DNA of 33,395 nucleotides from an uncultured Marvinbryantia sp. Lineage in GTDB: Bacteria > Bacillota > Clostridia > Lachnospirales > Lachnospiraceae. This document shows, piece by piece, positions 22,362-30,227 of the stretch. Every line of letters begins with the position of its first letter. Within the stretch, counting starts at the first letter, position 1. Both the position numbers and the translations under genes were made by a program. The notes under the pieces are model-generated. The model was not told the DNA's origin. It saw only the letters and a list, made by a program, of their open reading frames with translations, and searched no databases. The DNA lies in assembly GCA_947631355.1 (NCBI GenBank), contig CANRKY010000010.1, positions 1 to 33,395 on the forward strand. The letters run 5' to 3'.

Positions 22362-23000
22362 CTATCCCAATATCTTCTTTACACATTCTGCGATCGCGTC
22401 ATCCTTGCAGTTCGCGAAGAAATACTCCGCAAAATGCTCCCCTGAGAGCGCGCCTTTTACCAGTTCGCGGTCGAGCTGCGGCAGAATATCCGTCAGTTTT
22501 CTGTGGGTGATCTCTTTTACGCCGTCCAAAATCTTTTTGTTGCGCTGCTCCGGCACGGCACGCTCTTTGGGATAACCCTGCCCGCTCTCCCCGGAAAACA
22601 GTTTCTCAAAAATATACTGAAGGTTCAGTTCCGCGCCCCAGCCAAAGCCTTTGGCAAAGGGAAGCGCGATGGCATTGCCATCGTTGATCTGCGCAAACAT
22701 ATACGCATCCGAAGGGTCCACGATATGCCCGCAGAGCACTCCCGGAAACGCGTTGCACGCCAGCATGGCGCCCTCACCCGTGCCGCATCCCGTCACCACA
22801 TAGTCCACGGCTTTGGAGTTCAGCAGCACTGCCGCCAAGATGCCATTCTGCACATAGGTAAGCGAATGTTCGTCCTCCGCGGAATACATGCCAAAATTTA
22901 CCACCTCATGCCCCATGGGCTCCACCACTTTTTTCAGGGTCTCGCAGATCAGGGCATTTTTCGCCGCCTGACTGTTTTCGTTGATCAATGCAATTTTCAA
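22362..23000 (-). CDS. RpiB/LacA/LacB family isomerase, probable DhuI
   Basis: A 212-residue sugar isomerase of the RpiB family but about 60 residues longer than RpiB itself. The active-site loop is VTGCGTGEGAMLACNAFPGVLCG, and NDGNAIALPFAKGFGWGAELN follows. This long form matches the RpiB-type 4-deoxy-5-hexosulose-uronate isomerase DhuI described for uronate use in streptococci, which replaces KduI; this is from family memory, not a search. The start is TTG at 23000, with GGAGAGG five bases before it. Its neighbour uxaC also belongs to uronate breakdown. Alternatives are a general RpiB-like pentose/hexose-phosphate isomerase. Confidence 0.75.
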   Translation of the reverse strand: MKIALINENSQAAKNALICETLKKVVEPMGHEVVNFGMYSAEDEHSLTYVQNGILAAVLLNSKAVDYVVTGCGTGEGAMLACNAFPGVLCGHIVDPSDAYMFAQINDGNAIALPFAKGFGWGAELNLQYIFEKLFSGESGQGYPKERAVPEQRNKKILDGVKEITHRKLTDILPQLDRELVKGALSGEHFAEYFFANCKDDAIAECVKKILG

Positions 23001-23087
23001 TGTAACCTCTCCTCTCTTTTAAATCTCCGTTCTGTGTCTGAACCTGTGGCCCTCTGCGCCGGACTGCCTGGGAAGGCATCGGCGGGC

Positions 23088-23113
23088 GCTGCCATATAAG
23101 GCTGCCATATAAG
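23088..23113. repeat. 13-bp perfect tandem duplication
   Basis: gctgccatataag occurs twice head to tail in the divergent intergenic region 23001-23346, between the RpiB-like gene and the antiporter. Apart from this and the promoter at 23244, the region shows no gene. Confidence 0.85.
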
Positions 23114-23243
23114 GCTCAATACACAGAATATATTATCATACCTGTTCGATGTATGTCCATCTTTCTTCTGCCTATTTTCAGAAACCGTCCGATTTTTTCC
23201 TGAAAATTATGCAGGTATTGTTGTATGATTTGGTTATATTTCC

Positions 23244-23272
23244 TTGACGGCAGGCACGATGTATTTTAAAAT
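23244..23272 (+). promoter_or_regulatory. Promoter of the CaCA antiporter gene
   Basis: TTGACG (23244-23249) and TAAAAT (23267-23272) have a 17-bp spacer, about 75 bp before the ATG. A short stem CCGG/CCGG precedes the ribosome site. Confidence 0.65.
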
Positions 23273-23346
23273 GATGTCATTGGATTTTTCCTTTTATTGG
23301 AAATATATCATCCGGCTATTCGCCGGGTTTTACAGGAGGGCATCCC

Positions 23347-24279
23347 ATGCTTAGTACCGTTTTCCTTTTTATTCTTGGGTTAGTGATCATCTGCGTGGGC
23401 GGCGACAAATTCGTGGACAACGCCGTGATCGTGGCCAGAAAATTTGGTATGTCTGAGATTATGATCGGAGCCACTATTGTGAGCATCGGCACCACGCTGC
23501 CGGAGGTGCTGGTTTCCACCACCGCCGCGTTTGGCGGCTCCGCTGCCATCTGTGCCGGAAACGCTTATGGCTCCATTATCTGCAACACTGCCCTGATCGC
23601 CGGTATCAGTCAGTTTTTCCGTCCGGCCAACGGGATTGACAAGAAATCTTTTAACTGGAACGTGAGTTTATTTTTCCTTTTCAGTATTTTTCTTTTCATC
23701 GTACAGTGGGCGACCGGGAGTATTCCCCGCTATGCGGGCATTCTCCTGCTGCTGGGCTTTCTCGTTTACAGCGCAGGATATGTGCGGCTGCTGTCCGGAA
23801 ACTCCAAGGAGGACGCGCCGCAGGAGGAAAACACATCCGCCGCGACCGCTCTGGTGCTTATGATCGTGTTTGCCGCCGCGCTGTTTGTGGGCGCAAGGCT
23901 TCTGGTGGATAACGGCATCCTTCTGGCCCAGGCCGCCGGCGTGCCTGAGCGGGTGATCGCCGTCACCTTTATAGCGCTGGGCACTTCTCTGCCGGAACTT
24001 GTGACCACCATCACATCGATCATCAAGGGCTATGCCAGCCTGGGGCTGGGGAATATCCTGGGCGCCAATCTTCTGAATCTGCTGCTGGTGATGGGGATTC
24101 CCGCCACGATCTCCGGCTTTGCCGTGGAACGTCAGACCACCTTCCTGGATGTTCCCATATCCATGGCGGTTATGCTGGTGCTCACTGTTCCTCTCTTCAT
24201 CAAGAAGCGCGGCTACCGTCTGCAGGGCCTGGCGCTGCTGGTGATCTACGCGGCATACTGCCTCTACTCTTTCCTGTAG
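23347..24279 (+). CDS. calcium/sodium:proton-type antiporter (CaCA family, YrbG-like)
   Basis: A 310-residue membrane protein of about ten helices built as two inverted halves. Each half carries an alpha-repeat signature: GATIVSIGTTLPEVLVSTTAA followed by GNAYGSIICNT, abbreviated, in the first, and FIALGTSLPELVTTITSI then GLGNILGANLLNLLLVMG in the second. The conserved acidic residue (PE) is present in both. Such proteins exchange Ca2+ or Na+ for the counter-ion across the cell membrane. The halves are joined by a polar loop (SGNSKEDAPQEENTSA). ACAGGAGG precedes the ATG. Ion choice cannot be told from sequence. Confidence 0.93.
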   Translation: MLSTVFLFILGLVIICVGGDKFVDNAVIVARKFGMSEIMIGATIVSIGTTLPEVLVSTTAAFGGSAAICAGNAYGSIICNTALIAGISQFFRPANGIDKKSFNWNVSLFFLFSIFLFIVQWATGSIPRYAGILLLLGFLVYSAGYVRLLSGNSKEDAPQEENTSAATALVLMIVFAAALFVGARLLVDNGILLAQAAGVPERVIAVTFIALGTSLPELVTTITSIIKGYASLGLGNILGANLLNLLLVMGIPATISGFAVERQTTFLDVPISMAVMLVLTVPLFIKKRGYRLQGLALLVIYAAYCLYSFL

Positions 24280-24376
24280 GAATGGTGTCTATTTTCAAAA
24301 TTTTCTGATAAATATATTCAAGTTCGACGCATATTCTGGCGAAATTATTTTTTTATGATTTTTTTCAAATTTCTGC

Positions 24377-24405
24377 TTGACATTTTTGTTTTTATCTGGT
24401 AGTAT
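24377..24405 (+). promoter_or_regulatory. Promoter of the candidate noncoding RNA
   Basis: A consensus TTGACA (24377-24382) and TAGTAT (24400-24405) are spaced by exactly 17 bp in an AT-rich region, with no protein gene downstream on this strand. Confidence 0.78.
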
Positions 24406-24411
24406 TAAATC

Positions 24412-24648
24412 ATCAAAGAGATAGAGAGAAAAAACAAGGAGGACGGACCACCGAAATAAGAAAGTAACACCGTCAAAAAGGCCGCTGACCTTTCCAAAAA
24501 TTCAGTAAAGGAAGTTCACCTTTTCAAAAACGAACACGGAAAAATCTTTCCAGAAAATTTAAGAAAGCGAAGGTAAAGTCCAATGGAAGTATCAAATTCC
24601 TGAAGACCCACTCGATCGAATTAATCCATCGGGTGGGTCTTCTTTTTG
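24412..24648 (+). ncRNA. Candidate stand-alone structured RNA (about 236 nt)
   Basis: The segment runs from the promoter to a strong terminator: stem GAAGACCCAC/GTGGGTCTTC (24602-24611, 24633-24642), extended by CGAT/ATCG, followed by TTTTT. Inside, AAGG and CCTTT blocks alternate (24477-24482, 24489-24493, 24507-24511, 24519-24524), allowing rival hairpins, and GACGG/CCGTC forms a further stem. An AAGGAGG at 24437 is not followed by a start codon at usable spacing. A six-codon frame beginning ATGGAAGTA (24582) ends where the terminator begins. It is not recognised as 6S, tmRNA, SRP or a known riboswitch. Confidence 0.6.
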
Positions 24649-24687
24649 ATTTCTTTTTGATTTCTTTTTGATTTCTTTTTCGTTTCT
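24643..24687. repeat. 11-bp T-rich tandem repeat
   Basis: tttttgatttc repeats about four times directly after the RNA terminator, the last copy diverged. It extends the U-rich tail and lies just past the citrate synthase stop. Confidence 0.8.
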
Positions 24688-24705
24688 TATTTGTTCCCAA
24701 ATCTG

Positions 24706-26076
24706 TCAGCGCTCTTCCATGGGCTGAAACTCCGTATGTGTCCCCACATATTTATAGGCAGGGCGAATGATCTTGCTGGCATTGATCAGCTCTTCCAGAC
24801 GGTGCGCACACCATCCGGGCATACGCGCGATGGCAAAAATGGGTGTGAACAGTTCTTCCGGGATCCCCAGCATGGAATATACAAACCCGCTGTAGAAATC
24901 CACGTTCGCGCAGACATTTTTAAATATCTGGCGCTGTACCATGATCTGTTCTCCCGCCAGCCGCTCCACCAGTTCATAGAGCGCAAATTCTTCCAGCATC
25001 CCCTTTTCTTCCGCAAGTTTTTTCGCAAAACTCTTTAAGATCACTTCGCGGGGATCCGACAGGGTATAGACCGCGTGGCCCATGCCATAGATCAGGCCCG
25101 TTCTGTCAAACGCCTCTTTATTCAGGATCTTCTGGAGGTACGCCTTTACCTCCTCCTCGTCTGTCCAGTCCTGAATATGCTCCTTGATATCCGCAAACAT
25201 ATTCTGCACCTTCAGGTTCGCGCCGCCGTGGCGCGGCCCTTTCAGGGAACCAATGGAGGCCGCGATGGAGGAATACGTGTCCGTCCCGGAGGATGTGACC
25301 ACATGCGTGGTGAAAGTGGAATTATTTCCGCCGCCGTGCTCCGCATGAAGGATCAGCGCAATGTCCAGCACCTTTGCCTCCAGCTCCGTATATTTCCCAT
25401 CCGGGCGCAGCATCACCAGAATATTCTCGGCGAGCGAGAGGCCCTTCTGGGGATTGCGGATAAACAGTGTTTCGTCTTTCCGGAAATGGCGGTACGCGTG
25501 ATAGGAGTATACTGAGATCAGCGGAAGTTTGCAGATCAGCTCCAGGCACTGGCGCAGAACATTCGCCGGGGAGATATCCTCCGGATTATCGTCATATGTA
25601 TACAGCGTCAGCACGCAGCGCTGCATGGAGTTCATAATATTTTCATTAGACGCCTTCATTACCACGTCGCGCACGAATCTTCCGCTCAGTTCCTGCAGAT
25701 TAAACATCACCTCCAGAAACATATTCAGTTCCGTCTGGTTGGGGAGTCTGCCGAACATCAGCAGATATACCGTTTCCTCAAAGCCATATTTTCGGCCGTT
25801 TAACCCCCGCACCAGATCGTGCACGTTGATCCCCTGATAATACAGCTTGCCCTCCGCCGGAATCTGGCGGCCGTTGACCAGTTTGTAACCGCACACGTCG
25901 GAGATCTCTGTCAGCCCGGTGAGCACGCCTTTGCCCGCAGAATCGCGCAGGCCGCGCTTTACATCATATTCAATGTACAGGTTCGGGTCGATCCGATGAC
26001 TTTTCATCAGCTCCATTTCAAGCACTTCCATGCGCTCCTTCATGTTTTCTGCATCCATTTGCTTTTCTTCCGTCAT
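24706..26076 (-). CDS. citrate synthase (citrate/2-methylcitrate synthase family)
   Basis: Condenses oxaloacetate with acetyl-CoA to citrate; in anaerobes this often feeds glutamate synthesis. The 456-residue length is on the long side because of an N-terminal extension (EEKQMDAENMKERMEV). Family blocks: KGVLTGLTEISDV, KLYYQGINVHDLV, LHAEHGGGNNSTFTTHVV with the active-site His, GSLKGPRHGGAN, GMGHAVYTLSDPR (second His) and GIPEELFTPIFAIARMPGWCAHRLEE, abbreviated, near the end. The ATG at 26076 has GAGGAGG upstream. An in-frame ATG 30 codons earlier has no ribosome site. The leader holds a possible attenuator. Confidence 0.95.
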   Translation of the reverse strand: MTEEKQMDAENMKERMEVLEMELMKSHRIDPNLYIEYDVKRGLRDSAGKGVLTGLTEISDVCGYKLVNGRQIPAEGKLYYQGINVHDLVRGLNGRKYGFEETVYLLMFGRLPNQTELNMFLEVMFNLQELSGRFVRDVVMKASNENIMNSMQRCVLTLYTYDDNPEDISPANVLRQCLELICKLPLISVYSYHAYRHFRKDETLFIRNPQKGLSLAENILVMLRPDGKYTELEAKVLDIALILHAEHGGGNNSTFTTHVVTSSGTDTYSSIAASIGSLKGPRHGGANLKVQNMFADIKEHIQDWTDEEEVKAYLQKILNKEAFDRTGLIYGMGHAVYTLSDPREVILKSFAKKLAEEKGMLEEFALYELVERLAGEQIMVQRQIFKNVCANVDFYSGFVYSMLGIPEELFTPIFAIARMPGWCAHRLEELINASKIIRPAYKYVGTHTEFQPMEER

Positions 26077-26094
26077 AATCTGCTCCTCCTCTAT

Positions 26095-26134
26095 AAAAAA
26101 ACACCTATTGCGATTCCATCCTCGTAATCGGTGT
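26095..26134 (-). promoter_or_regulatory. Possible attenuator in the citrate synthase leader
   Basis: On the minus strand ACACCGATT (26134-26126) can pair with AATC (26115-26112) and GGTGT (26105-26101) across a 6-nt bulge; a run of seven or more T follows directly, then the ribosome site. This has the form of an intrinsic terminator between promoter and gene. Confidence 0.45.
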
Positions 26135-26161
26135 CTGCACATAACAATATGTTCTTTCACC

Positions 26162-26190
26162 ATATTACACGAATTTTTCCTGTGATGCAA
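26162..26190 (-). promoter_or_regulatory. Citrate synthase promoter
   Basis: On the minus strand TTGCAT (26190-26185) and TAATAT (26167-26162) have a 17-bp spacer, giving a leader of about 80 nt. The 18-bp repeat array begins 14 bp upstream of the -35 box. Confidence 0.65.
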
Positions 26191-26204
26191 CTGTTTTTTT
26201 CAAA

Positions 26205-26348
26205 CCCGCCAACATGTACTTGTCCGCCAATGTGGTCTTGCCCGCCGGTGCCGTATCGCCCACCGCCGCTTTCTCGCCCGCCGGTGCCGTATCGCTCGCC
26301 AGTGCCATATTGCTCACCGATGCTTTTTCGCCCGCCACAGCTGTTTCT
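26205..26348. repeat. 18-bp intergenic tandem repeat, 8 copies
   Basis: Eight consecutive 18-bp units follow the pattern c(c/t)cgccnnngccntnt(c/t)g; two are identical (cccgccggtgccgtatcg). On the minus strand it is open as a six-residue repeat (AGDTAP/AGEKAA type), but no ribosome site supports translation. It fills the space between the adhesin stop and the citrate synthase promoter. Confidence 0.92.
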
Positions 26349-26379
26349 CCCCATGGCTTCATTTTCCGCCTGTGCGGGC

Positions 26380-29300
26380 TCACTCTCCGATCGTGTTGAT
26401 GGCCGCCGCGCTGTGCGTCAGCCCGGCATCCGTGGTCTTTCTGTTATAGAAGGCAGCGTACGCTTCTCCCCCGGCGCTCAGGTCGAACACCGCGGTGTTT
26501 CCTGCCACGCTTCCGTTTCTCACATCATGTATGGAGTCCAGGGCGTAGCGCATGGTTTTCTCCTCCACCGCCGTGTACCAGCCCGCCGGCATCACGAACT
26601 GGGCGGTGAGCGTTGTCCGGCTTCCGTCTCCCACATTTGCCGGCGTAAACTCTACCATTTCATGATAGGTGTGTTTTTTGCCATCGATGTCCTCCCCGCT
26701 TACCTGGAACAAAAACGTGGGATTGCCGTGCGCCCACACAATATCTGCCGTATCGATCTCTTTTGCAAGAACCAGCCGGACGGATACTGGCCCCGCGTCC
26801 ATCCGCACCTGAGCTTCGTTCGTTGGATTTTTTACCGACTGTGGGCTCCCGTGCTCCCACAAAAGTTCGACCTGCGCCGTGTTGGGGATCACATACCAGA
26901 TCCGGTTCCCCTCAGTCCGCGCGTAGGCGCTCATATCATATCCCGGCCGCACCCTGCAGTTAATGTCGAACCGGTACGTTTTATTGTTCGGGCTGAACTG
27001 CCGTGTGACCGTGACCACCTGACCGGACGCACCCGCCGTCCACCCGGAAGACGCGCTGTACCCATCGCTTCCTTTTTCGTACACCTGCGTAGACAAGTAC
27101 TCCAGGCAGTTTTCCAATGTGTCCGTGACTGTCATCTGCACCGGGCGCCACGCCTCGTCATTCTCCGGCACTGTCTGAAAAATGCTGAATACAATGACAT
27201 CCTGCGGGTTTCCCAGCTGCTTTACCGTCTGCGATTCATTTCCGTCCACGCCTTTGGTCGGCGCCGGCTGTTCTTTCCGGGTGGTGGAAGCGTTGGTGGT
27301 CACCGCGTTGGACGGATTGTTATAATTTCCCTGCCCGTTCTTAAAGGCTATCTGCACGGACGCCGTGTTGGAGACCTGACAGGACGCGGAATTTCCGCTG
27401 TACGAGGCCGTGATCTCTGTTGGATCCATCCGCACCGCAAACGTAATCTCAAAGGTATACCCATAGAACCCGCTGTTTTCCAAAAATGACGCGACGGGCG
27501 TGACCGTTACCGTGTCTGAATTTGCCGCTACCGTAAATTTCCCGGTCATATCTGCATTATCCTCCATCCGCACCACAGACGGGCTGCCCACATAATCCAC
27601 CCCCGCCGGCAAAACGTCCGTCACACAAAAAGACGAAAAATAATTTTTCGCTGTCTCCCAGGGCACATACTGCCGGATCCGGTAATAAAATTCGGATGTC
27701 GTGGACGGAAGCGTGTTGGAGGCCGCAAACGATGACCTGTCATTGGAAACGAACTTCTGAGGGTAATGATTGTCCGGCGGAATGAGAATATCCAGATCGG
27801 TCTGCATCAGTTCTCCCACCGCTCCATACAATCTTTTCTCTTTGAGCGCGTCGTTCCATTTCTTTACAGTATTTTCACTGTACCGGTAGTCCGCGCTTTC
27901 TTTTAAATGATTGCGGAACCCGATGGCCAGATAATAGGTGCTGCAGCCCGACAGCGCAAAACCAATATTTCCCAGTGTAGATCCAGTTTCCCTGGTTCCG
28001 GAGGCCGTGACAAATAAATACGAATTGTTCGGGTCGATCGCTGCCGGCTCTGTCTTGTAGCAGACCGCGGACTCATCCGCCTGGTAATATTTTGCGCTGA
28101 TGCTCCCGTCCTGTGTGCGCAGCCCGAATCGCTGGTCGCTGTCTATATCCCACCACTGAAACCGTGTGTTCAGCCTCACCGGCGTCTGTGAGCTGTCGCC
28201 GTTTTTCACAAATTCCATCTTAATGATATATTCTCCCAGCGCCGGCTTGAACCCCCACGCACACGTTTTCGTGCCAAACACGATCGGCGGGTAGGAGGTC
28301 ACTTTGGTTCCGGCTGTCCCCGCATAAGTATAATCGGAATAATTCACCACTGTCATTTTCAGATCGTACCACTGCCCATTGTCATACAGGATTTTGTGCC
28401 ATATCATGCCAAATTTTCCTTTTGCACTGTTGTTATTGGGATAGAAAACATATTTGTTTCCACCCGCGAACTCGATTAATGCATTTCCAGCCGTGTTGAA
28501 TGGTGTGCTGGAGGAAATCCCAGAATACCAGCGCACCGAATGATAGGAGCCGTCCAGTTTATCCGGAGACATTTTCACGAAGCCGCTCCCAGAGGCAGTT
28601 ACATTGGTTCCGCCTGACGGCAGTACCGCCACTGTCATCAGCTGGTTTTCCAGTGCTTCTTCGTCTTCTGGAAATTCCGTGTCTTCTGTCTCCTCCCCGC
28701 TCTCGCTTTCGCTTTCCGTTATATCTTCGATCTCCGACATTTCTTCACTTTCCTGCACTGCTCCGTTTTCCGGCACCTCTCCGTTTCCCGACACTTCTCC
28801 GTTTTCCGGTACTTCTTCGTTTTCCAGGATGCCTTCGTTCCCTGCCGTGTCTTCACCTTCCACCGCGTCTTCATCCATCATCACATCTCCGTCTTCCGCC
28901 GCATCTTCATCCGTTATCGTGTCTTCGTCTTCTATCATTTCTTCATCTGCCATCGTGTCTTCGTCCGCCGATGTATCCAGATCTTCCGCGTCCTGCGATC
29001 CCGGCTGTGTATCCAGCTGCAGCACGGAGAACCATCCCAGCTTTTCTGTCTGAAAGCGGAACTGCACAAAGCGGTCTGTGTCGTCATATAAAATCTCTGT
29101 TTCTTCTATTTCTTCAAAATCATTTCCCTTTCCCTGCCATGCCGCCAGATACCTGTCGTCTCTGGCCAGCAGTTCCTCGTAAAAAGTGCTGTCCCGAAAA
29201 ATGAAGTGGATCTCCGCGCGGCCAGGCAGCGGGATCTCATTGCCATTTTGATCCGTCAGCAGCACATACTGCGGAAAAAAGGCGCGGATGCGCGTGTCGA

Positions 29301-30213
29301 TTTCTTCCATCGATGCCTCGTGATCTTCCGACGCTCCGGATTCGGAGAGGCAGTTTTGCAGTGTATCTTTCCAGGCGTACCGCAGTGTGTCGGTAAGCTC
29401 CGCGCAGAGTCTCTCCCTGTCTTCTTTCACGCCGATCACATCCTCCACGCTTAAAATGCGAAGCACCGCGTCTTTTGGAAAGGAAGTGCCCATCGGCGCG
29501 TAAATGAATACTTCCGCATCTTCATTTGCATCCGCCAGCACCAGGCGTTCCGCGCCTGCCTCCCCTTCCGGCTGCACTGCCTGGCCGCCCGCCGCACTTG
29601 TGTCAAACTGCCCTGTCTGCCCACCTGCTGCCGGTTGCCCTGCCGTACCGCCTGTTGTTCCTGTATCTGGCTGCTCTGCCTGGCCGCCCGCCGCGCTTGT
29701 GTCAAACTGCTCTGTCTGGCCATTCTCTGCCGGTTGCCCTGCCGTGCCGCCTGTTGTTCCTGTGTCCAGCTGCTCTGCCTGAGCGCCCGCTGCGCTTGTG
29801 TCAGACTGTTCTGTCTGGCCACCCGCTGCCGGCTGCACTGCCGTACCTCCTGTTGTTCCTGTGTCCGGCTGCACTGCCTGACCGCCCGCTGCGTTTGTGT
29901 CAAACTGCCCTGTCTGGCCATCCACTGCCGGCTGCCCTGCCGTACCGCCTGTTGTTCCTGTGTCCGGCTGCGCTACCTGGTTGCTAACTATGCCTGTGTC
30001 TGGCTGCTCTGCCATGTCTTCTGCCGTGCCTGCATCCGGCTGCGCTGCCTGGCCGATCTGCACACCCACTTCCTGCTGCATGATCTGGCCGGCCTGCACG
30101 CCATTCTCCGCGGCAAAAGCAGCGCACGCCGGTATGCCCAGAAGAACCAGCGCGCACAGCGCTGCGGCCAGCGCAGGCCATCTGCCTTTCCTGCTCTTTT
30201 TCTCACGTATCAT
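26380..30213 (-). CDS. large secreted repeat-rich adhesin with isopeptide-type domains
   Basis: A 1277-residue surface protein. The ATG at 30213 has GGGGG upstream and gives a good signal peptide (REKKSRKGRWPALAAALCAL, cleavage near AFA-A, residue 35). Residues 83-215 are four near-identical 33-residue Thr/Gly/Gln-rich repeats. A folded segment follows, then a strongly acidic Glu/Asp linker (408-524). The second half has Gly-Tyr-rich beta domains and two fimbrial isopeptide-type domains (VTDVLPAGVDYVGSP and VTDTLENCLEYLS), then a Cna-B-like end (FLFQVSGEDIDGKKHTY, GWYTAVEE, AAFYNRK). No LPxTG motif or membrane anchor ends the protein. It is the last gene of the SipW operon, 14 bp after the preceding one, so it is probably part of the fibre or its cap. 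Confidence 0.82.
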   Translation of the reverse strand: MIREKKSRKGRWPALAAALCALVLLGIPACAAFAAENGVQAGQIMQQEVGVQIGQAAQPDAGTAEDMAEQPDTGIVSNQVAQPDTGTTGGTAGQPAVDGQTGQFDTNAAGGQAVQPDTGTTGGTAVQPAAGGQTEQSDTSAAGAQAEQLDTGTTGGTAGQPAENGQTEQFDTSAAGGQAEQPDTGTTGGTAGQPAAGGQTGQFDTSAAGGQAVQPEGEAGAERLVLADANEDAEVFIYAPMGTSFPKDAVLRILSVEDVIGVKEDRERLCAELTDTLRYAWKDTLQNCLSESGASEDHEASMEEIDTRIRAFFPQYVLLTDQNGNEIPLPGRAEIHFIFRDSTFYEELLARDDRYLAAWQGKGNDFEEIEETEILYDDTDRFVQFRFQTEKLGWFSVLQLDTQPGSQDAEDLDTSADEDTMADEEMIEDEDTITDEDAAEDGDVMMDEDAVEGEDTAGNEGILENEEVPENGEVSGNGEVPENGAVQESEEMSEIEDITESESESGEETEDTEFPEDEEALENQLMTVAVLPSGGTNVTASGSGFVKMSPDKLDGSYHSVRWYSGISSSTPFNTAGNALIEFAGGNKYVFYPNNNSAKGKFGMIWHKILYDNGQWYDLKMTVVNYSDYTYAGTAGTKVTSYPPIVFGTKTCAWGFKPALGEYIIKMEFVKNGDSSQTPVRLNTRFQWWDIDSDQRFGLRTQDGSISAKYYQADESAVCYKTEPAAIDPNNSYLFVTASGTRETGSTLGNIGFALSGCSTYYLAIGFRNHLKESADYRYSENTVKKWNDALKEKRLYGAVGELMQTDLDILIPPDNHYPQKFVSNDRSSFAASNTLPSTTSEFYYRIRQYVPWETAKNYFSSFCVTDVLPAGVDYVGSPSVVRMEDNADMTGKFTVAANSDTVTVTPVASFLENSGFYGYTFEITFAVRMDPTEITASYSGNSASCQVSNTASVQIAFKNGQGNYNNPSNAVTTNASTTRKEQPAPTKGVDGNESQTVKQLGNPQDVIVFSIFQTVPENDEAWRPVQMTVTDTLENCLEYLSTQVYEKGSDGYSASSGWTAGASGQVVTVTRQFSPNNKTYRFDINCRVRPGYDMSAYARTEGNRIWYVIPNTAQVELLWEHGSPQSVKNPTNEAQVRMDAGPVSVRLVLAKEIDTADIVWAHGNPTFLFQVSGEDIDGKKHTYHEMVEFTPANVGDGSRTTLTAQFVMPAGWYTAVEEKTMRYALDSIHDVRNGSVAGNTAVFDLSAGGEAYAAFYNRKTTDAGLTHSAAAINTIGE
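28642..28992. repeat. Acidic low-complexity coding region of the adhesin
   Basis: Codes the Glu/Asp-rich linker with short drifting units such as DEDAxED and ENGEVPENG. The long antisense reading frames seen here come from this low complexity. Confidence 0.7.
29569..29967. repeat. 99-bp in-frame tandem repeat, 4 copies, in the adhesin gene
   Basis: Each unit codes 33 residues of the form QPDTGTTGGTAGQPA..GQT.QFDTSAAGGQA, abbreviated. Copies differ at few positions, and frame is kept, so copy number is likely to vary among strains. Confidence 0.9.
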
Positions 30214-30227
30214 ATTCTTTCCCCCTG

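Noticed and set aside
24412..24648. 6S RNA, tmRNA or SRP RNA
   Set aside because: There is no long imperfect duplex with central bubble, no tag frame and no SRP core; the identity stays open.
26077..26190. Longer citrate synthase starting upstream at the in-frame ATGs
   Set aside because: Those ATGs lack ribosome sites and the segment contains the promoter and hairpin; the ATG at 26076 has GAGGAGG.
26131..27489. A 452-codon open frame on the plus strand
   Set aside because: It runs antisense through the 18-bp repeat and the adhesin 3' part, is Pro/Arg/His-rich without a domain, and has no ribosome site.
28500..29921. Long Ser/Pro/Cys- and Gln/Arg-rich frames opposite or out of frame in the adhesin repeats
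   Set aside because: They are by-products of the acidic and 99-bp repeats; composition is unlike a protein.
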